Positions 1-11,888 of a stretch of 64,000 bases of DNA are shown here, in pieces. The notes beneath the pieces were generated by a model. That model did no database searches, was not told where the DNA came from, and saw nothing but the letters and a program-made list of their open reading frames with translations. This DNA comes from Botryotinia globosa (taxonomy: Eukaryota > Ascomycota > Leotiomycetes > Helotiales > Sclerotiniaceae): positions 1,984,001 to 2,048,000 of the forward strand of contig RCSZ01000001.1 in NCBI GenBank assembly GCA_014898425.1. Reading direction: 5' to 3'. A program made the position numbers and the translations under genes. The first letter of the stretch is position 1, and every line of letters begins with the position of its first letter.

Positions 1-3000
1 CGAGACGAGAGTCTCGGTAAAGAAAACGGGGTGGAGGATTGCGGGATTATAGATTGCCGAATAAGTTGGCCCGGTTGTATTTTCTGCAATGGTCTCTATG
101 AGGTCCAATTCTAAGAGATCCAAAGACATCTGGGACTCTTCGATAGTTGGTGGGGCTCCTAGGGTTATAGCCTCGTTCAAAGATAGATCCCATTCGGCAG
201 ATGTTGTCTTAGATCTAGGTAATCCTGCGTTGACAGCTTCGTCCAACGCATCGTCCCAGTTTGCACGGAAGGCAACAGTAGATCTATATTGATGTCTAAT
301 GGCTCTGTGAGCTGGTTTGGTTGGCTTCATCGGCACCACAGATCTGCGGAATCTCGGTAATTGATGGATTTCTGAATTGGGAGGAATTCGTGCCTCGAAT
401 ATATCTCTGGAAGACAAAACCTTCGACTGTCTGAGTGGTGTTGAAGGCAAAGCTTTTGGAGGAGATCTTGGAGTTGGTTGCAGAGATACCTGACGAACAG
501 CTAGCTTGGATTGATACTTGCTTGGGTCAGCAGGAGGTGGCGATGGTGGAATAACTTCTTCCTTCTTCTTGGCCGAAAGAGTTCTTCGCATGGAGACGGA
601 AGCCAATGAAACGGAAGCGAAAGAGAAAAATGACGATGCTTTAGTACTTGTTGAAGCGATAGACGACGCATCTGAAATATCAGGTGAAGATCTTCCAGAA
701 CTTGTCTCGGATGCTATCGACGGACTGACTGGTCGAATGGAAGATTCCGAAATCCAATCATGATCACGCTTTAGGTGTAATAAGCATGGTTGACGCCAAA
801 GCTTGTGGGATGCCAAGTTTGAAAGAGTTCCTGGTACACTTCTTACTTTGGATGTCAAAATCAATGCAGCTGGCTCTAGCTCGGTCGTGCGATAATTGGT
901 ACGAGATGATCTTGGTTGAAACAGACCTTCAACGATCTCACCAGCAACGACCGGATTTGGAGTCCACATGAAAGAGCGACTAGCGGCAACTTTCAATGAA
1001 GCTGGTTTAATCGTACTTGTTAAAATCCAGTTCTCGCCTGTGCGTGGCACAAGTTCTTCGATTGACCACAACTTATCGGAAGAGAGTACCGAAAGCGTGG
1101 ATGAGTTTGCCCGCTGGACCTTCTTGATATCGGTTGCAGCCGGTGCTTGCGTAGTTGTGCGGAAATCTTGACGATTGGATACGATAGAGAATAGACCATA
1201 ACTTGGAACTTCAAAAGAAGCCGCTGGAGGAGTCCACATAAGACTTCTGATAGTGGTAGGCGGCGATTGAATTTCGAAGCAAAGTTCCAGATCAGACTCC
1301 GGTTCTTCAGAAATATCACTGTCTTCCTCGTTCCAAAGGCTGCGGGTCGAAATTTCAGGTACCGAAAGCGACGGTTGAGATTTAGTTCGAATAGTGTCTT
1401 GCGATGATGGGATATAAGATTGCCAGACATCCGAGGTTGGTTGAGGTAAGCCATACTCGAATCCCTTGGTGCTCGGTGACGGGGTATGATCCCAAAGTAG
1501 CGAGTCTTCAACCAGAGGCCTGGAAGAATCGCCCGAAAACCCGAACAATTCTTGGGAGATCTGTTCATCCAATACGATGAGTGGTGATGCTACATTAGAA
1601 ATAACCATATCTTCGGAGTTCATGATATCTTCCTGAGAAAATATGATGGTCGAGTTTCGGGCCTCATTGTAGTCTGCATGATACTCATTATTGAACTCCT
1701 CATAATCTTCATTCTCCGAGCTAAAATCAGTCTCGGAGCTCGTCTCATAATCATCATAATCATCAACGATATTCTGGAGTGACTTTGGTGGCGGTAATAA
1801 GCTATCCTTTGATGGAAGGTCAGTAGTCTTGAGCATGCTTGCAATTTCCCACAGAGTGGTCTCGTCAAAATCATCGTCGCTTTCAGTTTCCATCTCGGAG
1901 TCAAACTCCTCTTCCTCGTCGTAATCAAAGAAAGATGTGGATAAATATTCCAGTCCATCAGATTCCAATTGACGAGACCTCGAGTCGAGCATCGCGTTCA
2001 ATGGTGGGCCAGCCTGGAACGATGGATTGTAAGTTTGCTGTGGTATAGCTATGTCAGATCGCTCGCCCCATGGAAATTGAAATATTCCCAATGTGTCGCG
2101 TTTGTTAGGGAGAGGCTCGGGATTTTCGACTACTTATTGTTAGCTGCTTGTTCCTATCTTTAGGAACGGAATATCAATAATAACTTACCAATGTCTGCTA
2201 AAAGCGTGATACGCCTGGATCGTCTAGGGGGTCTTTGAGTCACCGGGCGAGCCTTAACAGTAACTTCTTGGACTGATGTTGATCCCCACAGCGTTTGTGC
2301 TAAAACACTGCTGGATTGCACGTTCAAAGATGATTTCGACCATAAATTACTGCTACTGAGTACCATTTCAACATCACATATCCGCTGTGCGGGACGTAAA
2401 TACTTTGCTGGAAGCTCAGGAGATTGACTGAGTTCCAGGGAGGCCTTGTCATGGACAGGGCTCCAGAGTGACGAGGTATCTAATTTAGGTGAGTGCACTA
2501 CTGGCTGCCACAACACATTTGGGTGATATGGCGAAGCAACTAGCGGTTCATCGTCCATAGTTTCTTCCTCGCTTTCATATTCGCTTTCCGACTCGGTCTC
2601 TGGCTCGTTTTCGAGTGGAGCAGGGCTTCCCATTGGTGCCTTGGACACCGACAAGAAGTTTATACTGCTACTTCGCGAATGAGAGATCGCTGGTGCATTC
2701 TCCATGTAAGACATCTGGGCATTAGCTAAGCGCTGCTGCCAGTCACCCAAACTGGGATTCTCTTGCACCTGGGAAGACATGATCTCATCTTCCGCAGATG
2801 TTCCAGCCATGTTCTCTCTCATCCGTTGACGTATGATTCGAGATGAAGTGCGGCGTAATCCTAACGATAATCTCTTTGGATCGGCTGTCTCCATGGTCGA
2901 TCTTCTAAGTTCGGGGGACTCTTGGAATCCTGGCGTAGCAAGAGAACCAATTGAGGAATCAGAGTCTGGACTGTAATTTTGATGCATCTGCTGCCAATCA

Positions 3001-6000
3001 TTTTCTTGCTCGCCCATTTCCCTTTCGAGATTCTCAAGTAATCGTAATCTCTCCATACCCTCGTCATAGTCAAGGTTTTCGATCTCTTCTGTAGCTGGCA
3101 TGCGACGTAGAATCGATCCCAATGATGGACGTCTTGGTTCTTCAATGCGATTCAATTGGTCTTGAATCTCTTGAAGTGCCCTTCCTGGCGAGTCTAATAA
3201 TGGAGATGCTTCTGCGTTACGAATGAGAATTGGAGATAATCTTCCACGTGGTGGCTCCAACTGTAAAGCGGTCGGAGGTGAAATTTTCCGGGATCCATGC
3301 TTTGATCTTCGATCAGAAAATGCAGGCAGTTCGTCGCCGATACGTCGATGCCATGTTGGGAGAGAGTGTGTTGCTTCAATGGGTAAACCGTTGATATCGA
3401 AAATGAAAGATTCTCTGTCGTCACCTGCCGCTGATTCGGCAGTAGATCTTCGATGTTCGGCAGAATCCATCATGACAACCATGAACTCTCCTTCATCTTC
3501 ATCGTCCTCTACTGGGAATTCCGACATTCTTTCCAATCTCTCAAAATCAGGTGTAAACCTTTGACTTCTCAGTGGCGAATATGCCGAATATACCGAATAC
3601 GAAGAATTTCTATACGTGTCAGATGCAATCGACGGACTACTTTCGCTCAAAAAATCTTCATCGAAAGGAGTCGACGCTTGGGCGTTCTCACTATGAGAGC
3701 TACTTGGTATCGTTTCGCTTTGCGATTTGAGAATGCTTGCGTCGCTATAGATCCGACTTGGCACCAGCGTTTTTGACGGGCTTCCTACTGCATTTGAACG
3801 ATACGTTTCGCGGTTGAGGTTTGCTTCTGTCAAATTCCGTTGTGTTGGATAAACTTGCGGACTAAGTGCTGCGATGATTGTCGTCCGTTTGGAAATAGGA
3901 TTGTATTGAAAATCTGGCTCATCCTCAATAGCCATACTGGGAAGATCTGGAACGGACGACCGGCGATTGTTGAGCAAACTGGCTTCTGGCGGAGCTGGAA
4001 ATAGGAACTCTATCTTCTCGTTAAGTGTCATACTTTTGGTATCATTAGGTAAAATTTTCTTTAGTTCGGCAGCAGTATACACTGGATGTGGCTTTGGTGG
4101 AAGTGGAGGCAGCTCTGGTGCATCATCTGGAGCAGTGAAGAGAGATTTCCGGCTAAAGATTGAAGAGCCTGATTTGCTACGCCTGTGGCCCGGCAGGGGC
4201 TCGTTTCCAAACATGCCAGTATTCTTGTGCCTGGGAATAGGTCTCGCTCTGTCAATTACAGACTCCCGTGGTCGGAATGTCGAAGTATAAGGAGTCAAGG
4301 GTGAAAGTTCCTGCAAGGACTTTTGTTTGGAATCGCCGGGGGTTCTGCTGATAATAGACTGTACTATTGTAGGATTATCATAGATTATGTCATTCATTAA
4401 CATAACTGTCTCTGGCTGAGGTACAGCATTCTGTCGGGGCGGCATTGAATTCTGAGACCTAGGCATAGATGGTAATCCGACGATAGGTCTGTAAGTCTGC
4501 TTCTCTTCCAAGGTTTCTAAATTATTAATTTCTCGTGGTGATCGACGTCGCACTTCCTGTGCAGGAGAAATCAATGCAGAAGTGGAAAGTCCAGAATCAG
4601 CTGTCCACTCTTTGGATTGATATGATGGCCCTTTCATTGCAGATTCATTGGCTTTGTTTAACATTTCTTCTGGCGACATTCTTGGTCGTAGAGGAACTGC
4701 TCTCGAGGTATTGAATGGAGACTTTTTGCTGGCCGTTTCTCTTCGCTCGCGATCGTTCATTACAGCAGTCTTAAGATCGATCGTGGCTATCTTGGCAAAA
4801 GGTGTATTAGGGTCCGTTTCATCACTGACTATAGGCTTCGAGATAGCAAGACCTCGAACGGATACTTTCGGGCGTTTAGAGGAGGCTGAATCGGATGCTG
4901 CTTGGCCCGAAACCAGTGACGATGCAGCGAAAATGGCGGGAAATACACCACCTGGAACTGGTGTTGCCCCTGAATCTCCATCGTCGTCAAGTTTCGTGAA
5001 ACCCCGTACATCTCTTTGAGGTGGCGTTGAGGATGGATTGACTACAAAAAGTTAATTTTTAGTGCCAGTACGACTAATTATTGGGGATCCTTCAGCTCCC
5101 ATACCATTTTGGAATATGCCTCGAGATGATGCCATCGGGCTGGTAGAGAATGGAGATTTTGCACCGGCGGTTACAGAATCCTCTTGCTTCGGCGACAACA
5201 ATGCCACCGGAAAGATAGTAACTATGCCTACAAGATATTAATATTAGTATATGGCGACAATTATCGGTGATCAACACTCACCAACGAGCACAAGGAGACC
5301 ATTTGCTGGTACGACAGTTCGTACAATTAAGATGGTACTAGGTATACCAAGAATCATGGGTACACTGGTCTAAACTTCCTGTCAGTAACGGTTTCGGCAA
5401 AACATCTTAAGCACATACTCCTGTCCAAACCGCGAAGCCTGCAATGACAAGCAATAGAGCTCGACTCTGTACTTTTCGATCTTCACGTCGATCACCAACC
5501 ATTCCCAAAGAGCCGGCCTGGACGAGCAAAGCTCCAACAATGATAAGGTCCATAACTAGAACTATAATTGCCACGGGTATTATCGAGGTTTCGGCGACAC
5601 ATGTAGGTGAAAACTGAGGGCGAGTGATTCCGACCAAGACGCCTCCCACAACCAATCGAACAGCCAATAGTCCTTGCAAAATAGCTCGAATGACGGTGAC
5701 CTTGGTCCCATGCCCAATCGACCACAACAAAAATTGTTCGATTGCCACCCTTGCCAACTGATCGAAGCCTGTTGTAAATAATAACCCAACCCGACAAACT
5801 CCAGTGCCCGTCGTCGGCATTAAGAGCTCTAGAAAACCAATCTGTGCCCATAGAACAGAAAACAACAAGAACAGAACGAGGACCAGCCTCCGGCTGTCCT
5901 TGAAGATATTTGAACCATGACCCCTAGCATATATAAGTAATGCGCCTGTTGCTGCCTGCAGAAGAATACCACTTTAGTGATTGTTAGTGAAGATGATCAA

Positions 6001-6072
6001 AGATATTTGAGATGGATGGACTGACAATGAGAAAGCAGCAGACAGCGTCTGAATAGCATCCGGTATAGCCAT
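1..6072 (-). CDS. Multi-pass membrane protein with very long Ser-rich cytoplasmic tail (3' end outside window)
   Basis: Six exons join in frame: 6072-6022, 5955-5419, 5369-5282, 5227-5105, 5041-2189 and 2129 to the window edge, giving at least 1,927 residues with no stop reached. The first about 270 residues hold roughly seven hydrophobic helices (for example VLVLFLLFSVLWAQIGFLEL and IIPVAIIVLVMDLIIVGALL). The rest is a hydrophilic tail rich in Ser, Pro, Glu and Asp with acidic runs. The tail carries many Leu-Trp or Met-Trp motifs (LWSP, LWGS, MWTP, KLWS, KLWR). Two tandem units of about 87 residues (near 1240-1070 and 975-800) share the order MWTP..GLF..R..[FY]RTT..PAA..KLW. I do not recognise a named family. 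Topology suggests a sensor or scaffold at a membrane, which is inference. The intron 1 donor (GTCCAT) is weak, so the first 17 residues are the least certain part. Confidence 0.8.
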
Positions 6073-7750
6073 TACGACACAACGTCAAAAGAAATTATTA
6101 AAATGCAAAAACCCAATCTATGGGTGTAAATTCAAGAATAGAAAATCATGAGTGAACATTATGTTCCTAGCTATCAACGCGAGCTCATGTTCGGCGCCGG
6201 CGTCGTCAACAACAGCAATTATTAATATCGAAGATGTTTAAGGTTGATGAAAAGTAGATGAGACTAGAATACAAGACGGGTGCATAGTAAGGCTGTCATG
6301 CCTCTAGCAGTATCGTGGGATTGAAGAAAACACCGAATGAGTTGATTCCTAAACGACGATCAGGGCACCGAAATCTACTCAATTTGGAATGACTGCCCCA
6401 ACTTGGACAAGTGTTGAAGGCAACTGTAACGCAAGCTCTAACAGTGACAGGTACCGGCATTGAGAAAATTGAATATTTTTCCAAAGGCCAGCACTAAAAT
6501 AACAATAGTCATTGGACAAGTGCACATCGTAATAGGATTGAGGTTGTTCTGTGCGTTGATTTTACCAGGAGGCAAGGTTTCGAATGAAACTTACTAAGTC
6601 TCAAAGCCACATGGCCACGACCTTCCTCTGGGGTTCCACGACTGTATATTCGTCGAAACTGCCAGAGAAGAATCAAGTGCTGAAGTGATTCGATGCTTAT
6701 CGAGTGCCAAAAAAGTAAAAATGGAATAGAAGAATGCATGAGAAGAATGGAAATAATAACGTTGTTGTAAGGCGAATATGTCTAACCCTCTCGTAACTTA
6801 CTTATTCGGTGATCTAAACCGCTCCAAGAGCTTCAGTAATCGATCACCGTGATGGTTCCGCATGATCTCGAGGCAGCGACAGTGTGGGGAATATTCAATA
6901 GCAACAAGTAGCGTTGCTTCGCCCATACTTGATTTTCATGTTTGCTCGGTGGCGGAATGTGCTCTACCCTGGGATACCGACAGCCTTTCCCCTCGTATCT
7001 TGGTAGATAATTCTAGCCATGACATCCGAGAGAGTATATGCCAATTTCCCAACGCCAGTAAGTCTTTGAAGAATGACCACTCCCAATGATAGCGCTGACG
7101 AGTGTGGTTTATTGGTGCTGATTGTGAAGGTTTACGGCTTGTAGAATTATGCCAAGGTTCTTTTTTTCCAGTTGAAACAACTTGCTAAGCACAATCCCTC
7201 GGCCTTCACGGCCTACAATTTCTCGAGCGCGAAATTTCTGTTTCTAGTAGAAGCCAAGGTGTATAATGGTAGGTTTGTGATACTGCCCTTCACACAACAA
7301 TTCACCAGTGTATTTTGAAATACATAGGTACTTCAAAGATATGATTAGAAACGTCTAGGAGATAGATAGCACTAGCGCCTCGGCATCGATTGGTGCCTCA
7401 TCACGTGTAGGCACACCTTTTGGCCAATGGTAAGACCTGCGAAAATTACTCAAGAAGTAGTCTTACAATTATTAAAAGCCATGAGTCGAATTTCTGCAAA
7501 ATATCTCGGACAATTGGGAGATTATAATCAACAAATGACATTTGGAAGGTCAGCATCACGTGTCACTTTGTATTTCCGTAGGCCAATAGATTATCAAGAC
7601 TTGATCTCCATGGATGAACTCCTCCCTGACCACATAAGCGACAAATACGAATACTTGAATTAAGAGCTGGATACTATAATGGTCACAATGTTATCCACAT
7701 ACATCAATAGCGTCTGATTAAATAAAAATATGGATTCTACTCCATCACCT
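6073..7750. other. Intergenic region between a divergent-side promoter and the hydrolase 3' end
   Basis: About 1.7 kb. It should contain the promoter and 5' leader of the minus-strand membrane protein gene. Short open frames here (60-80 codons) lack splice-linked partners, domain-like composition or supporting context. A CACGTG element lies near 7401-7408. Nothing else was recognised. Confidence 0.5.
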
Positions 7751-8769
7751 CTACCTCAACCAAACTCCCACGACCTTCTCCAATCTCCCCTTCAGCCACC
7801 CCGCATCAATATCTGCCTCATTATCAAACCCATGGTCTGCACCCTCTTCAACATGTACCATCAAGCCTTCCTCTCCAAACGCCTCCCTCCATTTTCCAGC
7901 AAACTTTGTGATGCCGGCAACAGGTATAATAGTATCCTTTTCTCCGGTGTATAGCCAAAGGAAGGGCATTTTTCTCCTCACCTCATCTCTGGATATCTTT
8001 TCGAGAACTCGGAAAGGATATACATGTTCCTCTTCCCCAAACATCTCTTTGTATCTTCCTTGCTGCAACACCACAAGAATAAGTTGCAATCTCTCCCATG
8101 GATCCGCTGTATCGGAAATGAGTTCTCGTTTGCTTGGATCTTTCTCCATCTTTTCTAAATGATTATCCAAGATCTCCGTGGGGAGCATGGGTGCACCAAT
8201 AGGATGTTTTTCGAATTTCTCGCAGAACCACTCATCTTCGATATCTAGTTGCGGATATGCGGCTATGCATACTTTTATGGTATTTTCCGGTTCGGTTAGT
8301 GAGGATAGCATGGCAAGATGCCCACCTGCACTGTCGCCATACAAGAGAGTCTGAGAAAGGTTGGCGGTGATATTGGGGGGAAGAGAAGATTGGAAGGAGG
8401 ATGTACGCGTCCAGGTCCAGAAATCGGAGATATCGGAGATCATTTCTGGAGCAGTTGATTCTGGGAGGAGTCGATAGTTTGGCGCGATAATGATGGCAGA
8501 TTCTCGAAGCGCGAGGGTTAGGAGGTATTGGGCAAACCAAGGAGCAAAGACTCCTGATCCACATACCTAGATTGGGGGTTAGTATCTGTAAATTGGAGGG
8601 GCATCCGAGAGCTATTTACCGAGCCGCCACCGTGAATTTTCACGATCACAGGATGGGGTCCAGGAGATATGTTCTGGGGTACGAGAATGTAGGCTTGGAT
8701 TTCATGGTCTCGGACTGTCTTGTAGGTTTTTACCGAAACATTGAATTGAGAGAACTTGGCAGAATCCAT
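7751..8769 (-). CDS. Alpha/beta hydrolase (fold-3 / esterase-lipase family)
   Basis: Two exons, 8769-8620 and 8566-7751, join in phase 0 across a 53-nt intron and give 321 residues. Hormone-sensitive-lipase-like features are all present. HGGG near residue 46 is the oxyanion-hole motif and sits right at the exon junction. GDSAGG supplies the nucleophile Ser. EKDTIIP supplies a candidate acidic residue, and ADHGFD near the C terminus supplies the catalytic His. There is no signal peptide, so a cytosolic carboxylester hydrolase is likely. Substrate cannot be read from sequence; relatives include detoxifying esterases and enzymes of secondary metabolism. It is not visibly clustered with a pathway. 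The whole length fits the family, and the triad order Ser-Asp-His is normal. Confidence 0.88.
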
Positions 8770-11181
8770 AGTGGCGATAGAGGATAGGCGGAATAACGTC
8801 TGGATACCCTTTGAAATAAGAAAATATCTTGTTACTTATAAGTTATGGGTGAGCTGGTACGCAAGAGAAATGCCGTCAAGTATATTATACATTTATACTT
8901 CCATCTTCACCGCCGATCAAATCATCGGTGGGCCATTCGTTGACGAAACTTCATCGTCACTGTTGATTTGAGGATGCCGAGGTCGCATTTCGAATGAATT
9001 TACTAAATCACATCCTAATGCACCCCAGATTCAAGCACTCATTGCTATGATCATTACATTGTTTTCTCCCCGGATTATCAATCAAAAGGCTCAGAAAGAG
9101 AGAGCTGTTGGTCGATTGACCCCCACTTTTCTAAAATTACCGGGTTGGTAGCGGGCCAAATCCACTTTGTTATCGGGGAGTTATCGACATTCGGACTCGG
9201 CAATCGTTCTATTTTCCTATTTTCCTATTTTCCGAAAGAATCCGCCTTAAATCGTTCACATGGTTTTGATCGAGTATGCGGAGGGATGAGCATAAGAAGG
9301 TGTATGGTTGCGGAATCCAAGTCTGTCTTTCATTTGAGTTTACTAGTATTGAGTCTCGAATATCTATGATAAAAGAATAACAGAGCACAAACTCGAGCTT
9401 CTCTAATGCATCCATCACCAACGTTTGGATTTTGGTAATGAAAGATATACAGCCTTTGTATTGATCAAAAAGTCATTAATTGGTGCATGGCTCATGAAAT
9501 AACTCAAAATTGAATACAACGAAATTCTCGCATCATCTGCCAGTATGCTACAAGGCTTGATTGAGTCATCGGGACACGTATCAAGAGATAAGACTTCGTG
9601 ATCCCAAGGGGATCAAAGGAAGGTTGAAATAAACACAAATTGCCTTAAGTATAAAAGCGTTTGGCGAGTTCACGAAGATAGTGTTGAATCATAACGTTTC
9701 ATTTGTCGTGAACTATCGCTAAGGAATATTGCAAACCGAAACTTGTCGACATTGTTGTTGCTGTATCACCTGAGGGCCTTTAGTCTCTTTGTATCTTGAA
9801 ATGATAAGAGAACTGCCTTTGATCAATCCGATTGGAATTGAAGATGTACAAGGTGCAAACAAAGTAGTCATGAATATCAACGCTAGAGGAATAACAACGC
9901 TGATAAATTTGAGAATAGAAAACGAGAATACGAGAAATATGCGAACAGGATAAGAATCACCAAGGCGTATCGCCATTGAACGGCTGTTTTATATAGCTCA
10001 AACTGTCAGGGAAAGCTTTTTATTGTACATTGACTGCATCGGCGAGCTTTCTGAGTGAAAGATTCTCAAATCTCTACTCCAAAGTTATTCGATCATTTGG
10101 CGAAAGACAGTTGGAGGTGCTACGAACTAAAAAATGGCAGCTCTTTGTGGATCTTGAGGTCTCATTTTCAATGAAAGATTCCTCGGTGGATCATGATAGC
10201 AAGAAATACAAGTTGAAGGCGCTTTTGAATTGTCAAGATAACCTGTTCAAAAGAGCATCTTCCCCAATGTTGACACATAGCTTTATTTGATAGCGTGAAC
10301 TACACTGTCTTCAAGGCATGTTTGCTCATGACAGCCTGATTGGATGAAAGACACTTGATTCAGGGCAATGTGTACACAGAACTACCCACGTATCCAAACG
10401 GCATTCCTTCGCTTGTTTCGCATCGTGTACCTTGAATCTAGTCCGACATCTTCAGCCAGATACACTGCGACTTAGATGTTTACATAATTGAGATCTGCAA
10501 CTCCACTGGGTAGGCTTCTCGAGGTCGTCGTTTCAGGTTTATTGAAATGGACTGACTGAATGAAAGATATAACAGTATTCATGTTCAAGACATGAATAGA
10601 GACCACATTAACGATGTTGAGATATAATTAAAGTGAGTACCTAGCTCGGTCTTTCGAGGTCTTGAGGTTGGAAAGTATACCTCGTAGCTAATGAGTCATT
10701 AGGGTTCGTTCTTTGTTGACTTGTTACTTGCAATTGTTCACCCCGCGTTTTGGCTAAAACAAGCTCCTCGACTAATTCCTCACTTGCCTTGGTAGATATG
10801 TTCTTGGTGTATTCGATTGGATCGGATCCACTGTAATGTACCGCACATATACCGATACCTATTGAGCTTCTCCTTAAGCTTCCAAGGTTCTTCTTTCTCC
10901 TCCTCCTTTTGTTTTTGGTCTTTCATAGAGCGAAGCGAAAAAGCCTCCACGGCAGTGGCCTAGCGGAGCGTCATCAAGCAATATTATGAAGGTTTCTAGA
11001 ATCCTCAAACTCTCGTTCTCGCAGGGCTGGCTGTGTTCGATCCCTTCCAAAATATAGCTAGTACCTAGTATACCTGCTGTTCAGTTGTTGACTTGACGAC
11101 ATGACATGTAAGATTGATTGACCAGCTTCACAGTGATATCCAAGAAGATAGTTGCAGCTCCATGTCGTAGTCGAGAGAGGG

Positions 11182-11219
11182 GAAGAAGAAGAAGAAGAAG
11201 AAGAAGAAGAAGAAGAAGA
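11182..11219. repeat. (GAA)n microsatellite
   Basis: Roughly twelve perfect GAA units directly followed by AGCAATAATG. It lies about 0.7 kb upstream of the SREBP-like start codon. Confidence 0.95.
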
Positions 11220-11554
11220 GCAATAATGATAATATTTACATTACAATAACAAGCAAATACTTGGGTATCGGATCATTACTGAGTACCAACCACCTGCAGG
11301 TAAGGTTATTTATTGTATGTATGTTTGGATGAAGAAAAGCAAGTGATTTTCATGCAACATCTGTATTCTCATTTCTGACTTCTGTCTTGTTGTGCACTTG
11401 TCCTAATATAGTTAGTCTCTATGGTGGAACGGCCCATCATACGATAAAATCAGACCACCACGGCTTATCGGTCGATAATTCAATATGGATATCCCAATTC
11501 ACCCCAATTCCCCCTAGGTAGGTATTTCACTCTCACACCAAAATATGCGCGTAT

Positions 11555-11598
11555 GAACTGGTGAACTGGTGAACTGGTGAACTGGGAACTGGTGAACT
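11555..11598. repeat. Tandem 10-nt repeat GAACTGGTGA
   Basis: Four to five units of GAACTGGTGA, one shortened to GAACTGG, lie about 300 nt before the SREBP-like start. Confidence 0.9.
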
Positions 11599-11888
11599 GA
11601 ACCACCAAACTACTCAACCACCAAACTACTGAATTCCTTCTATACCATCATCATTCACTTCCAACTTCCAATCATTTCTTTCATTTATTTCATTCGCAAA
11701 CTTGTCTCGATTCATCCATTTTATACTCATTTCAATCCTTGTCTTATCTGATTTGTTCTTCAGATCCTTACAAATTATCAAACCACTTTCTCAAACTTCT
11801 CACCACATCCCCAGATTCCACATAGCATACATACCTACGTACCCTATTGTATAATAATAAGACACCGTTCGAGGTGACGTGCCAAATC

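Larger units (their letters stand above)
8770..11888. other. Intergenic region and probable long 5' leader of the SREBP-like gene
   Basis: About 3.1 kb without a convincing gene. Small open frames at 9719-9976 (minus, one hydrophobic stretch) and 10030-10290 (plus) are unsupported. The last 700 bases hold a GAA microsatellite (11182-11219), a 10-nt tandem repeat (11555-11598) and a C/A/T-rich stretch typical of fungal promoters and leaders. A long regulatory region is usual for transcription-factor genes. Confidence 0.5.

Noticed and set aside
2861..4290. Several open frames on both strands inside the large first gene
   Set aside because: They are shadows of the 866-codon exon; codon pattern and continuity support only the main minus frame.
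7427..7663. Plus-strand 78-codon open frame
   Set aside because: No recognised motif, no splice-linked extension, and it sits in a likely 3' flank; length is within chance.
9719..9976. Minus-strand 85-codon frame with a hydrophobic stretch
   Set aside because: A TATA-like string lies only about 20 nt before the ATG and there is no family similarity; too weak to call a gene.
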